A stretch of 64,000 nucleotides of DNA, taken from contig NZ_AUCG01000021.1 in assembly GCF_000429645.1 (NCBI RefSeq), forward strand, positions 248,001 through 312,000. Reading direction: 5' to 3'. Numbering within the stretch: the first letter of the stretch is position 1; each line of letters starts with the position of its first letter. The translations under genes and the position numbers were made by a program. Origin of the DNA: Niveispirillum irakense DSM 11586 (lineage in GTDB: Bacteria; Pseudomonadota; Alphaproteobacteria; Azospirillales; Azospirillaceae). Shown piece after piece: positions 51,730-60,910 of the stretch. The notes beneath the pieces were generated by a model. The model was not told the origin of the DNA, did no database searches, and saw only the letters and a program-made list of their open reading frames with translations.

Positions 51730-54582
51730 ATGTCCCGGAATTTTAGCCGCGCCCGGCGCTTATTGGCTTTTGGTGCCTCTATTACCGCTTTGACCTTGGG
51801 GGCAGGTCTTGCGCAGGCGCAGGAAACCGCTGCGACGGAGAGCCTGGAAGAAATTGTTGTCACCGGTTTCCGTGCCAGCCTTGCCAACGCGCTGAACATC
51901 AAGCGCAACGCTGCCGGTGTTGTCGATGCGATTTCCGCTGAGGACATCGCGGATTTCCCCGATACCAATCTGGCGGAATCCATCCAGCGTATTCCCGGTG
52001 TGTCGATTGACAGGGACGCTGGCGAGGGGCGGTCGCTGACCGTGCGCGGGCTTTCATCGGAATTCACCCGTACCCGCATCAACGGGATTGAGGCGCAAGC
52101 CACGACGGGCGCGACGGACAGTTCCGGCGGCACTAACCGGGGCCGTGGTTTCGACTTCAATGTCTTTGCCTCTGAACTCTTCAATAACATCACTGTGCGC
52201 AAGACCGCTTCGGCGGAAGTGGAGGAGGGCTCTCTCGGCGCTACAGTCGATCTGCGCACCTCCCGCCCGTTTGATTTCGACGGTTTCACTGCCGCCGCGT
52301 CCGGTCAGATCGGTTATAATGACCTGTCGAAGAAGGCGAACCCGCGCGGCGCTGTCTTGCTGTCCAACACCTGGCTGGATAACCAGATCGGGGCGCTGCT
52401 TTCCGTCGCCTATTCGGAGCGCGATCTGCTGGAAGAAGGGTTCAGTTCGGTTCGCTGGGGCCCGGCCAATGGCGATAACGGCTTCCAGAACCCTGCTGCC
52501 CTGCCCGGTGGGGCGGCGGCTGCCGGCGGCATCTTCCATCCGCGTATCCCGCGCTATGGCCGCCTGGTTCACGACCAGGAACGCACCGGCGCCACGCTGT
52601 CGCTTCAGGCGCGCCCGGCGGAAGGCAACACGACCGTCACGTTCGATGCGCTTTATTCCAAGCTGAATAATACCCGCCAGGAAAACTTCCTGGAGGCTTG
52701 GTCCTTGAGCCGCAATGCCTCCCAGGGCGGCAAGCCGCAGGTGGATATCGTTTCGGCTGAGGTCGATCCGCGTACCGGGGAAATGGTCTATGCCGTGCTT
52801 GACGACATGGATATCCGCTCCGAACAGCGTTTCGATAAGCTGACGACGGAATTCCAGCAATATACGCTGAATGTGGAGCATGAATTCTCCGAGGCTTTCC
52901 GTGCCAGTGCCACGGGCGGCCGCGCCAAGTCTGATTTTGCAAACCCGATCCAGACCACGGTGCTGATGGATCGCCAGAATACGGATGGCTATAGCTGGGA
53001 CTTCCGGAACAACCGTAACCTGCCGCTGATTTCCTACGGTTTCGACGTTACCGATCCGGCAGCCTGGACGATTGTGGGGCCGACCGGCGCGGTTCCGCGT
53101 TCGGAAATCCGGATGAATCCCAATTATCAGGTCAATATCTATGACACCGCGCAGGGCGGTTTCGAGTGGGATGCCACCGATGCGCTGACCCTGAAGGCTG
53201 GCGTGAACTGGAAGCGCTTCAAGTCCGACACCTCGGCCTATTCGCGTCCTTCGGCCACTTCCAATGTCGCGCCCGCACTGCCCGCAGGCACCAGCCTTGC
53301 CAGCATCACGACGCTGCTGAAAGGGTTCGGCAAGGGGCTTAACCTGCCCGATGGCACGCCGACCTCGTGGCTGGTGCCGGATCTGGAAGCATTTGCCCGC
53401 CTCTATAATTTCAACTGCAACTGCGATACCGGCGTACCGGGGGGTGATTTCCGCCTTCAGGGGCTGGAAAACACGTCCACCCTCGCCAACTGGCGCAATG
53501 TGAAAGAGGAATCGCTGGGCTTCTACGTCCAGGCGGACTGGGACATTTCGCTGGGCGACATGCCTTTCCGGGGTAATGTCGGCGTTCGCCGTGTTGATAC
53601 GGACGTGACAGCAACCGGCTACTCCGCCGTTGCCGGCGTGGCGACCGCTGCCACGGGCAAGAACTCCTATAAGGACACGCTGCCCTCCATCAACCTGTCG
53701 CTGGAGCCGGTGGATGATCTGGTGCTGCGCGCTGCTGCGGCGAAGGTGATGTCTCGTCCGCCGGTCTCCAACCTGATCCCCGTCTTCACCCTGTCGGCGC
53801 TGAGTGCACCCAACCCCAGCGCATCGTTGGGGAACATTAATCTGGAGCCCTACCGGGCCAACACTTTCGACGCCTCTGTGGAATGGTATTTCGCCAAGGA
53901 ATCGCTGATCTCCTTCGCTTATTTCTACAAGGATATCTCCACCTTCGTTCAGACGACGCAGCAGGTGATGACGTATGCCCAGTTGACGGCGCTCAACCCC
54001 ACAGCCTTCCCGGCCGGTGGCGGACGTGACCCGAACCTGGAATATGTTTTCAGCACACCCACCAACACGCCGGGCGGCCCGCTGAAAGGGTTTGAAATCA
54101 GCTATCAGCAGCCGCTGACTTTCCTGCCGGACCTGTTATCCAATCTGGGCCTGCAGGTTAACTACACCCATGTGTCATCCAAGATCGACTACTGCCCGAA
54201 TGCGGCCTGCGCCACCTTCGTGACCGCGGATCTTGTCAACCTGTCGCCCAATGCCTGGAACGCGACGCTTTATTATGATGATGGGGAGAAGTGGAACGCC
54301 CGTGTTTCCGCTGCTTACCGTTCCGGTTACTTCCAGCAGGTTCCGGCGGCCAATGCCGGCACCCGTGGCATCGTCGCCAATGGTAAATCCGCGACCACGA
54401 CGATTGATGCCTCTGCCTCCTATAATGTGACGGAGAATTTCACCATCACGCTGGAAGCGCTCAACCTCACCGATGAGGCGAACCGTCAATATCATGGTGA
54501 ACTGGATGGGGTGCGGAACAGCACCTATGTCTATCACCATACCGGTCGCCAGTTCTTCCTGGGTGCTCGATACAAGATGTAA
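51730..54582 (+). CDS. TonB-dependent receptor (Caulobacter-type, carbohydrate uptake)
   Basis: 950 residues. Signal peptide about 1-30 (ending GLAQA-Q). The TonB box region is EEIVVTGFRASLANAL. Plug domain about 50-200 (ISAEDIADFPDTNLAESIQRIPGVSIDRDAGEGRSLTVRGLSSEF), then a 22-strand barrel ending in FFLGARYKM. The N-terminal plug sequence is typical of the Caulobacter TonB-receptor group that imports plant oligosaccharides. AGGAGGAAAC precedes the ATG by two bases. With the pectate lyase, LamG protein and epimerase it probably takes up oligogalacturonides or related products; substrate is inferred from context. Confidence 0.92.
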   Translation: MSRNFSRARRLLAFGASITALTLGAGLAQAQETAATESLEEIVVTGFRASLANALNIKRNAAGVVDAISAEDIADFPDTNLAESIQRIPGVSIDRDAGEGRSLTVRGLSSEFTRTRINGIEAQATTGATDSSGGTNRGRGFDFNVFASELFNNITVRKTASAEVEEGSLGATVDLRTSRPFDFDGFTAAASGQIGYNDLSKKANPRGAVLLSNTWLDNQIGALLSVAYSERDLLEEGFSSVRWGPANGDNGFQNPAALPGGAAAAGGIFHPRIPRYGRLVHDQERTGATLSLQARPAEGNTTVTFDALYSKLNNTRQENFLEAWSLSRNASQGGKPQVDIVSAEVDPRTGEMVYAVLDDMDIRSEQRFDKLTTEFQQYTLNVEHEFSEAFRASATGGRAKSDFANPIQTTVLMDRQNTDGYSWDFRNNRNLPLISYGFDVTDPAAWTIVGPTGAVPRSEIRMNPNYQVNIYDTAQGGFEWDATDALTLKAGVNWKRFKSDTSAYSRPSATSNVAPALPAGTSLASITTLLKGFGKGLNLPDGTPTSWLVPDLEAFARLYNFNCNCDTGVPGGDFRLQGLENTSTLANWRNVKEESLGFYVQADWDISLGDMPFRGNVGVRRVDTDVTATGYSAVAGVATAATGKNSYKDTLPSINLSLEPVDDLVLRAAAAKVMSRPPVSNLIPVFTLSALSAPNPSASLGNINLEPYRANTFDASVEWYFAKESLISFAYFYKDISTFVQTTQQVMTYAQLTALNPTAFPAGGGRDPNLEYVFSTPTNTPGGPLKGFEISYQQPLTFLPDLLSNLGLQVNYTHVSSKIDYCPNAACATFVTADLVNLSPNAWNATLYYDDGEKWNARVSAAYRSGYFQQVPAANAGTRGIVANGKSATTTIDASASYNVTENFTITLEALNLTDEANRQYHGELDGVRNSTYVYHHTGRQFFLGARYKM

Positions 54583-54587
54583 TGTTA

Positions 54588-54622
54588 AGGGTGCGGCGGG
54601 CATCTTAGTCCCGCCGCACCCT
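54588..54622 (+). terminator. Terminator-like hairpin after the TonB receptor gene
   Basis: AGGGTGCGGCGGG, loop of 9, CCCGCCGCACCCT: 13 perfect pairs. The T-run is weak (GCCTTT). It lies only 18 bases before the epimerase start, so read-through at reduced level is likely. Confidence 0.7.
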
Positions 54623-54639
54623 GCCTTTCCGGGGTGCTG

Positions 54640-55785
54640 ATGCCGGGCTCCATTCTCAACCGTCGTTTATTCCTTCTGGGCTGTACCGCGCTTGCCGGCT
54701 GCCAGACTCTGCCGCCATCGTCCGCCGGACAGGTGCGGCGTGAGGAATGGGGGCGCATGCCGGATGGCGACCCTGTCTACCGCTTTACCCTGACGAACCG
54801 CCGCGGCAGCAGTGCCGCCGTCATGACATATGGGGCGGCGGTCACTTCCCTGCATATGCCCGACCGTGCCGGTCGTCACGGGGAGGTCGTTCTCGGTCTG
54901 GATGATTTTGAAGCCTACCGGACGCGGTCGCGGAATTTCGGAACCCTGGTTGGACGCTATGCCGGCCGTATCGCCAATGGCCGCTTTCCGCTGGACGGGC
55001 GGATGGTGCAACTGGAAACCGGCAGCAGTCGCCATAGCTCCCATGGGGGCCCCGTGGGTTTCGCCAAGCGGAACTGGCAGGGCGAGGCCGCTGATAACAA
55101 GGCCGGGCCGGCCGTGCGCTTCTCCCTGATAAGCGCTGATGGTGACCAGGGGTTCCCCGGCACCCTTTCCATCCAGGTCACCTATTGCCTGACGGATGAT
55201 GACAGGTTGGCCCTGACAATCGAGGCCACCACCAGTGCCCCCACGGTCCTGAACCCGACCCATCATGGCTATTTCAACCTGGGTTATGACCATTCAAGGC
55301 CAGTCCACGATCATTTGCTGCGGGTGGAGGCGGATGGTTTCACCGCTTTTGGTCCCGATAAGCTGGTGACGGGGGAGATAAGACCGGTCGCGGGCACGGC
55401 GCTGGATTTTCGGGTGCCGAAACCCATCGGTCGGGACATTGGCTCATCAGAAGAGCAGATGCGTATCGGCAATGGCTATGACCATTGCTTCGTGATCCGG
55501 GGCCGATCTGGTGATTTGCGCCAAGCCGCGCGGGTTTTGGAGCCGCAAAGCGGCCGTGTCCTGGAATTATGGACGACGGAGCCAGGTGTGCAGTTCTTTA
55601 CGGCCAACTCTGTTGATATGCCGGGCCGGAATGGTGTGCCTTACAGGCCGCATTGCGGCTTCTGCCTGGAACCCCAGCATTTCCAGGATAGTCCCAACCG
55701 GCCTGAATTTCCGTCCACGCTTCTGCGGCCGGGGCAAACCTTTCGCTCCCACAGCGAATATCGCTTCTCCACCTATGCAGTTTAA
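54640..55785 (+). CDS. Exported aldose 1-epimerase (galactose mutarotase family)
   Basis: 381 residues from ATG 54640; GTG 54634 is also possible. The N-terminus has a lipoprotein-type signal (RRLFLLGCTALAGC, lipobox ALAGC), so this mutarotase should be periplasmic or outer-membrane-anchored rather than cytosolic. Active-site motifs are present: VGRYAGRIANGRF, LNPTHHGYFNL (catalytic His), YDHCFVI and the catalytic Glu in FCLEPQHFQDSPN. It interconverts alpha and beta anomers of galactose or similar sugars. It follows the TonB receptor and belongs to the pectin locus, since pectin side chains are rich in galactose and arabinose. Confidence 0.9.
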   Translation: MPGSILNRRLFLLGCTALAGCQTLPPSSAGQVRREEWGRMPDGDPVYRFTLTNRRGSSAAVMTYGAAVTSLHMPDRAGRHGEVVLGLDDFEAYRTRSRNFGTLVGRYAGRIANGRFPLDGRMVQLETGSSRHSSHGGPVGFAKRNWQGEAADNKAGPAVRFSLISADGDQGFPGTLSIQVTYCLTDDDRLALTIEATTSAPTVLNPTHHGYFNLGYDHSRPVHDHLLRVEADGFTAFGPDKLVTGEIRPVAGTALDFRVPKPIGRDIGSSEEQMRIGNGYDHCFVIRGRSGDLRQAARVLEPQSGRVLELWTTEPGVQFFTANSVDMPGRNGVPYRPHCGFCLEPQHFQDSPNRPEFPSTLLRPGQTFRSHSEYRFSTYAV

Positions 55786-56096
55786 GCGCCTGGGCGCGGC
55801 ACCCTGACGGGTATCGGCTTCAGTTGCGGCACTGGGATGATGCGCCTCGGTTTACCACCAGAGGGTGGCGCATCATCATAAGGCAGCAGCATCACGGCAA
55901 AGCCGATCTGCAGCCCGCCAATGGTCAAGCCAGTCAGGAAGGCGAAGGCCGATAACCCAACCCAGCCCATATCCGACAAGGCGGCCAAACTGCGCAGTCC
56001 AGCGAAATCAGCGGCGATGGCGGCACCTGCACCCATAATCCCCAGCAGAAAACCCAGGGCCGCATGGCGCAGCATGAAGCGGATGAGAAAAGGCAT
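55782..56096 (-). CDS. Small membrane protein of unknown function, 104 residues
   Basis: Start at 56096 is supported by AAGGGAGGG about 6 bases upstream. Two predicted membrane helices (about residues 8-30 and 45-70) and a short Pro-rich, basic C-terminal tail (PSGGKPRRIIPVPQLKPIPVRVPRP). No family recognised. Its 3' end overlaps the epimerase stop by four bases on the opposite strand. Small two-helix proteins of this form are common and seldom informative. Confidence 0.6.
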   Translation of the reverse strand: MPFLIRFMLRHAALGFLLGIMGAGAAIAADFAGLRSLAALSDMGWVGLSAFAFLTGLTIGGLQIGFAVMLLPYDDAPPSGGKPRRIIPVPQLKPIPVRVPRPGA

Positions 56097-56207
56097 GGCA
56101 CACCCTCCCTTTGCATCAACGAAGCACCCGTCAGCATAGGCCGGCCCGAGAACGGCGCCCTATGCCGGATTCCCGTGGGGGCAATGCCATAAACTCATCT
56201 TCTCCCC

Positions 56208-56251
56208 AAACCGTTCCGCCACTGTCCCACGGAGCAGTGGCAGAACGGTTT
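56208..56251 (-). terminator. Long hairpin downstream of the second glutamine-synthetase-like gene
   Basis: AAACCGTTC-C-GCCACTG pairs with CAGTGGC-A-GAACGGTTT: 17 positions with one C-A mismatch, loop of 10. It lies about 40 bases after the gene's stop. No good T-run on either strand. Confidence 0.55.
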
Positions 56252-56291
56252 GATGCGACCAGGCGTGCCGCCTTGACACGTCTGGCCAGGC

Positions 56292-57635
56292 TCACACGTT
56301 CAGCAGCAGGTTCTCCCGCTCCCAGGAACTGATCACCCGCTGGTAGGCATCATATTCTGCCTGCTTGACATAGCCGACGGCAGAAACGAACCGGTCGCCC
56401 AACACTTCCTTCAACGGCTTGCAGCTATTGAATTTGGACAGCGCGTCGCCCTGATGGCGGGGCAGGGAGAAGGCCAGACGATGGGCGGAGCCTTTCACCG
56501 GGTCACTCGGCTCCAGCCCCTGGGCGATGCCGAGATAGCCGCAGGCCAGCGAAGCCGCAAGAGCGAGATAGGGGTTGGCATCGGCCCCGGCGACGCGGTT
56601 TTCCACCCGGCGCGCTTCCGGCGGGCTGACGGGAACCCGGAAACCGGTGGTGCGATTGTCCCGCCCCCAATGGACATTGATCGGGGCATCCGACCCCTGG
56701 ACCAGCCGGCGGTAGGAATTGACGTTCGGGGCCAGCAGCGGCATCGCATAGGGCAGGAACTTCTGCAGCCCGGCAATGAAGCTCATGAACATGGGCGTGT
56801 CGGCGCCGTCGCTTGTGCTGAACAGATTCTGCCCCGTCTGGATATCCACCAGCGATTGATGGACATGCATGGCGCTGCCGGGCTCATTCTGCATCGGCTT
56901 GGCCATGAACGTGGCATAGACCTGATGCCGGATCGCCGCCTCGCGCACCGTGCGCTTGAACAGGAAGACCTGATCGGCCAGTTCCAGCGCATCACCGTGG
57001 TTGAAATTGATTTCAATCTGCGCGGCGCCGGCCTCATGGCTCATCGTATCGACGTCGATCTCCTGCTTTTCGCAGAAATCATAGACATCCTCGAAGATCG
57101 GATCGAACTCGTTCACGGCGTCGATGCCATAGGCCTGCCGCCCGCTTTCCTGCCGGCCGGATCGACCGATCGGGGGTACCAGCGGATAATCGGGGTCCTT
57201 ATTCACCGCGACCAGGAAGAATTCCAGCTCCGGCGCTACGATGGGCTTCCAGCCGCGATCCTCGTACAATTTCAGGACGCGCTTCAGCACCGACCGGGGG
57301 GAGATATCGACGATGGAACCATCGGCGTAAAAACAGTCGCAGATCACCTGCGCCGTTGGTTCCGTATACCAGGGCACAACGCGGATCGTCTGGGGATCAG
57401 GCGCCATATAGACATCCCAATTCTCCACCGACGTTACATCCTCATCCTCCGGATATTCACCGGTCACGGTCTGGATGAAAATGGATTCCGGCAGGCGCAG
57501 CCCGCGATCCCGCATGATACGCAGGAACTTGTCTGCCGGGACGATCTTGCCCCGGGCAATACCGGACAGATCGGGGACCAGACATTCCACCTCGGTGATA
57601 TGCCGGGCACGGATGAAATCTTCCAATGTACTCAT
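56292..57635 (-). CDS. puuA: Glutamine synthetase family protein, gamma-glutamylpolyamine synthetase-like
   Basis: 447 residues from ATG 57635 (MSTLEDFIRARHITEVE); an upstream ATG adds an unrelated 11 residues. Domains: beta-grasp about 10-105 (PDLSGIARGKIVPADKFLR), catalytic about 120-447 with APELEFFLVAVN, DTMSHEAGAAQIEINFNHGD, FMAKPMQNEPGSAMHVHQS and RRVENRVAGADANPYLALA. It lacks the adenylylation region of GlnA. It closely follows the pattern of PuuA, which makes gamma-glutamylputrescine in the cytoplasm as the first step of putrescine breakdown, but the rest of the puu pathway is not adjacent. Monocistronic, second such enzyme in the window. Confidence 0.85.
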   Translation of the reverse strand: MSTLEDFIRARHITEVECLVPDLSGIARGKIVPADKFLRIMRDRGLRLPESIFIQTVTGEYPEDEDVTSVENWDVYMAPDPQTIRVVPWYTEPTAQVICDCFYADGSIVDISPRSVLKRVLKLYEDRGWKPIVAPELEFFLVAVNKDPDYPLVPPIGRSGRQESGRQAYGIDAVNEFDPIFEDVYDFCEKQEIDVDTMSHEAGAAQIEINFNHGDALELADQVFLFKRTVREAAIRHQVYATFMAKPMQNEPGSAMHVHQSLVDIQTGQNLFSTSDGADTPMFMSFIAGLQKFLPYAMPLLAPNVNSYRRLVQGSDAPINVHWGRDNRTTGFRVPVSPPEARRVENRVAGADANPYLALAASLACGYLGIAQGLEPSDPVKGSAHRLAFSLPRHQGDALSKFNSCKPLKEVLGDRFVSAVGYVKQAEYDAYQRVISSWERENLLLNV

Positions 57636-57882
57636 GTTAACGCCGCGGGTTGGCGGCCCGGCTGCCACCGGCTGTCAGCCGGGCAGGCAATCCGATCCAT
57701 GATGGTGCTACGCCCGCGACCCTCCGCGTTGTTGCAGCTTCGTCAGTATAGGCAGACGCGATGGGGGCGCGGCAAGGGGGGAATGCGCCAGGGCAAAGCC
57801 GCCAGCCATGGCGTTTATGGCGATGATCGGATAGAGAGGGCGATGAAAACCGATCTGGCGAATGGTGGGAGAGACGGGGGCG

Positions 57883-58656
57883 ATGCAGCCGAAGCGGCCT
57901 GTGGCATTGGTGACGGGTGCGGCCAAGCGCATGGGCCGGCACATTGCCGAACGGCTGGTGAAGGCTGGCTGGGATGTCGGCGTCCATTATAACAGCGCGG
58001 CTGGCGAGGCTGAGGAGACAGTGCGCGCCCTGCAAGCGCTGGGGGGTTGCGCCGTCGCCTTGAAGGCAGAACTGGCAGACGCTGCCGAAACCGCGTCGCT
58101 ACCGGAACGATTGGCCCGTGCGCTTGGCCCCCCCCGTCTGCTGGTCAACAATGCCAGCCTGTTCGAATATGACCGGATGGAGGATATGACGCCTGATGGT
58201 CTGGACCGGCTGCTGGCGGTTAACCTGAAAGCGCCGATCCTGCTGGCCCAGTCTTTCGCCGCCTGCTGCGACAGGCGGGATGATCCTGTGGTCATCAATC
58301 TGTTGGATCAGAAGGTGGTCAACCTGAACCCGGATTTTTTCAGCTATACGATCAGCAAGGCGGGCTTGAACGCGGCGACCCAGGTGATGGCCTGTGCTCT
58401 GGAAGGGCGGGTTCGGGTGCATGGGGTGGCACCGGGCCTGACCTTACCATCGGCCGACCAGACGGAAGAGGAGTTTCAGCGTGCCCATCGTCTGGCGCCG
58501 CTGGGCCGGGGCTCCACCCCCGACGATATCGCCAATGCCATCCTGTTCATCGCCGCTGTTCCCGGCTATGCCAGCGATCTGCTGGTGGTGGATGGCGGGC
58601 AGCATCTGCTGCCCAGTAAACGTGACGTGATGTATGTTGTTCGAGGAGAAAATTAA
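57883..58656 (+). CDS. Short-chain dehydrogenase/reductase, pteridine reductase (FolM)-like
   Basis: 257 residues. NAD(P)-binding motif TGAAKRMGR; the replacement of the usual TGxxxGIG glycine pattern and the Arg/His around VHYNSAAGEAEE are typical of FolM/PTR1-type pteridine reductases. NNASLFEYD follows, and the catalytic Tyr-x3-Lys is YTISKAG (Tyr and Lys present). FolM reduces dihydromonapterin or dihydrofolate. ATG 57883 (MQPKRPVALVTG) is preferred; ATG 57862 is possible. Its TAA shares one base with the folB ATG, so the genes are coupled, which supports a pterin substrate. Confidence 0.83.
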   Translation: MQPKRPVALVTGAAKRMGRHIAERLVKAGWDVGVHYNSAAGEAEETVRALQALGGCAVALKAELADAAETASLPERLARALGPPRLLVNNASLFEYDRMEDMTPDGLDRLLAVNLKAPILLAQSFAACCDRRDDPVVINLLDQKVVNLNPDFFSYTISKAGLNAATQVMACALEGRVRVHGVAPGLTLPSADQTEEEFQRAHRLAPLGRGSTPDDIANAILFIAAVPGYASDLLVVDGGQHLLPSKRDVMYVVRGEN

Positions 58657-59069
58657 TGTTCGCGCCTGCGCTTGACGAGGCTCGCCTGAAGCTCATCTCA
58701 GCCATGGGCGAGTCAAGGGTGATCTATCTGCGGAACCTCTCCATCCCGACCTCGATCGGCATTCACGATTTCGAGAAGGCGGCGCCGCAGCGGATTATTA
58801 TCAATGCGGAACTGTTCCTGCGTCCTCTCACCCTGACCCGGGACGAGATTGACGAGGTGCTGGATTATGACGCCCTGCGCCGGGGTATCACGACCCTGGC
58901 CATGAGCCGTCACTGGAACCTGCAGGAAACGCTGGTGGAGCAGATCCTTCAGCTTTGTCTCGGTTACGAAATGGTGATTGGTGCCCGGATCAGCACCGAA
59001 AAGCCGGATGTCTATCCAGATTGCGATGCCGTGGGCCTGGAATTCATCCGTTTCAAGTCGTTGGGGTGA
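58656..59069 (+). CDS. folB: Dihydroneopterin aldolase family protein
   Basis: 137 residues. A T-fold domain begins at about residue 22 (VIYLRNLSIPTSIGIHDFEKAAPQRIIINAELFL). The Glu that binds the pterin is in LQETLVEQI and the Lys in ISTEKPDVYPDCDAVGLEF. FolB splits dihydroneopterin to 6-hydroxymethyl-dihydropterin in folate synthesis; related proteins act on dihydromonapterin. GAGGAG lies 7 bases before the ATG. Paired with the FolM-like gene; folP and folK are not adjacent, so this may be a second, specialised pterin pair and not the main folate operon. Confidence 0.87.
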   Translation: MFAPALDEARLKLISAMGESRVIYLRNLSIPTSIGIHDFEKAAPQRIIINAELFLRPLTLTRDEIDEVLDYDALRRGITTLAMSRHWNLQETLVEQILQLCLGYEMVIGARISTEKPDVYPDCDAVGLEFIRFKSLG

Positions 59070-59129
59070 CAGACGCAGCGGCGGCGGGTAGCATCGCCCG
59101 GCTTGCGTTCGTTTAGGGAATGTCGAACC

Positions 59130-60131
59130 ATGTCCGCTCTCCGCCTGCCTGTTCTGCTCGCTGGCCTGATCGCCGCCACGCTCTCGGTGCTGCCTGTTCG
59201 GGCGGCCGAGAAATTCGTCTTCATGACCGACTGGGTGGCGCAGGCAGAACAGGGCGGATTTTATCAGGCGCTGGCCACCGGCCTTTATGCCAAACGGGGG
59301 CTGACGGTGGAAATCCGCCCCGGTGGCACGGGGGTTGAGCCGCAGCGCCTGCTGGCGGCGGGTGCCATTGACGGGGCGATGGGGTCCAGCGGCTTTTTCC
59401 CGCTTAATCTGGTGCAGATTGGTGCGCCCGTCGTCACTGTGGCCGCCCTGTTCCAGAAAGACCCCTGGATGCTGATGACGCATCCTCGCGACGACGTCAA
59501 AAATCTGGCGGATATGAAAGGAAAGCCGATCCATATCGGTGATCCCTCCGTGAATACCATCTGGCGCTGGCTGGCATCGCGCTATGGTTTTACGGATAAT
59601 CAGATCCGGAAATACAGCTTCAATATCGCGCCCTTCCTTGTTGATAAAAAGGCCATTCAACAGGGCTATATCACGTCTGAACCTTTCACCGCCGAAAAGG
59701 CGGGCGTGAAGCCGCAGACATTTCTGCTGGCTGATTACGGCTATGGTTCTTATTCCGCCCTGATCATGGTGCGGCGGGATACGCTGGAAAAGCGGGAGGC
59801 GGTGGTTAAGGCCTTTGTCGAGGCCAGCATAGAAGGCTGGTACGCCTATCTGACGGGCGATCCGGCGCCGGCCCATGCCCTGATCAAAAAACAGAACCCG
59901 GATATTGATGATGCCACGCTGGCCTATGCCCGCCAGAAGATGATCGATTACGGGTTGGTCCTGGGTGGGGATGCCGAAAGCCGCGGCGTTGGCACAATGG
60001 ATGCTGACCGCTGGGAAGATTTCACGAATGAAATGAAAAATTTGGGGATTTATCCGGCAGATCTGGATTGGCGGCGGGGCGTGGATTTTCGCTTCGTTGG
60101 GGACGGACAGGGACTGGCGTTGAAGCCGTGA
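59130..60131 (+). CDS. NMT1/THI5-type ABC transporter substrate-binding protein
   Basis: 333 residues from ATG 59130. Signal peptide about 24 residues (LLAGLIAATLSVLPVRA-A). The mature protein begins KFVFMTDWVAQAEQGGFYQAL, the hallmark of the NMT1/THI5-like family that binds thiamine pyrimidine precursors, riboflavin or aromatic sulfonates. Other features: TGLYAKRGLTVEIRPGG and ITSEPFTAEKAG. Its stop overlaps the next start (GTGA). It forms a binding protein, ATPase and permease set directly after folM/folB-like genes, so a pterin or flavin-like ligand is conceivable, but this is inference. Confidence 0.88.
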   Translation: MSALRLPVLLAGLIAATLSVLPVRAAEKFVFMTDWVAQAEQGGFYQALATGLYAKRGLTVEIRPGGTGVEPQRLLAAGAIDGAMGSSGFFPLNLVQIGAPVVTVAALFQKDPWMLMTHPRDDVKNLADMKGKPIHIGDPSVNTIWRWLASRYGFTDNQIRKYSFNIAPFLVDKKAIQQGYITSEPFTAEKAGVKPQTFLLADYGYGSYSALIMVRRDTLEKREAVVKAFVEASIEGWYAYLTGDPAPAHALIKKQNPDIDDATLAYARQKMIDYGLVLGGDAESRGVGTMDADRWEDFTNEMKNLGIYPADLDWRRGVDFRFVGDGQGLALKP

Positions 60132-60910
60132 GTGCTGATCCCCTTCTGAGACTGGATGCCGTCACGCTGTCCTACCCTAATGGCACCAGGGCCCTGGCGG
60201 GGGTTGATCTGACGGTCGCAGCGGGAGAGTTCCTGTCCCTGCTGGGGCCGTCTGGTTGTGGCAAAAGCACGGTCCTGCGTCTGGTGGCCGGTCTTTTGTC
60301 CCCCACCTCAGGGCAGGTTGAATGGACCCGGCCAGCCGCACGTGGCGATATCGGTTTCGTCTTTCAGGAACCAACATTGATGCCCTGGGCCACGATCCGC
60401 GCCAATGTCCGCTTGCCACTGGACCTGGCGGGTGTTGGACGGGCGGAAGGTGATAGCAGGGCGTTGGCAGAGCTGGAAAAAGTCGGTCTGTCCGATTTTG
60501 CCGATGCCTATCCGCGCGAACTGTCCGGCGGGATGAAGATGCGGGCCGCCCTGGCGCGGGCCTTGGTGACGCGGCCTGGCCTGTTGTTGCTGGACGAACC
60601 TTTCGCTGCTCTGGATGAGATCACCCGTTTGAAGTTGAACGATGATCTGCTGGCGCTCTGGCGGCATGGCGGTTTCACCGTCCTGTTCGTCACCCATAGT
60701 GTTTTTGAGAGCGTGTACCTGTCCAGCCGCATTGCGGTGATGGGCCCGCGGCCAGGTCGTATCGTTGGCGAAATGATGGTCGATCTGCCGCCGGAGCGCG
60801 ATCTGGCGACCCGCACCGGCACCCTTTATGGCGCGCAGTGCCGGGCCGTGTCAGCCTTGCTGGAAACAGCCATGGCACCGGCCAGCAATACCGGCAGAGG
60901 GGCGGGATGA
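60128..60910 (+). CDS. ABC transporter ATP-binding protein (SsuB/TauB/ThiZ type)
   Basis: 260 residues from GTG 60128, which overlaps the binding-protein stop. Walker A GPSGCGKST, Q-loop VFQEPTLMPW, signature LSGGMKMRAALARAL, Walker B LLLLDEPFAALDE, switch His in FVTHSVFES. Energises the importer with the neighbouring permease. Its last codons overlap the permease start (ATGA). Confidence 0.93.
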   Translation: MSADPLLRLDAVTLSYPNGTRALAGVDLTVAAGEFLSLLGPSGCGKSTVLRLVAGLLSPTSGQVEWTRPAARGDIGFVFQEPTLMPWATIRANVRLPLDLAGVGRAEGDSRALAELEKVGLSDFADAYPRELSGGMKMRAALARALVTRPGLLLLDEPFAALDEITRLKLNDDLLALWRHGGFTVLFVTHSVFESVYLSSRIAVMGPRPGRIVGEMMVDLPPERDLATRTGTLYGAQCRAVSALLETAMAPASNTGRGAG

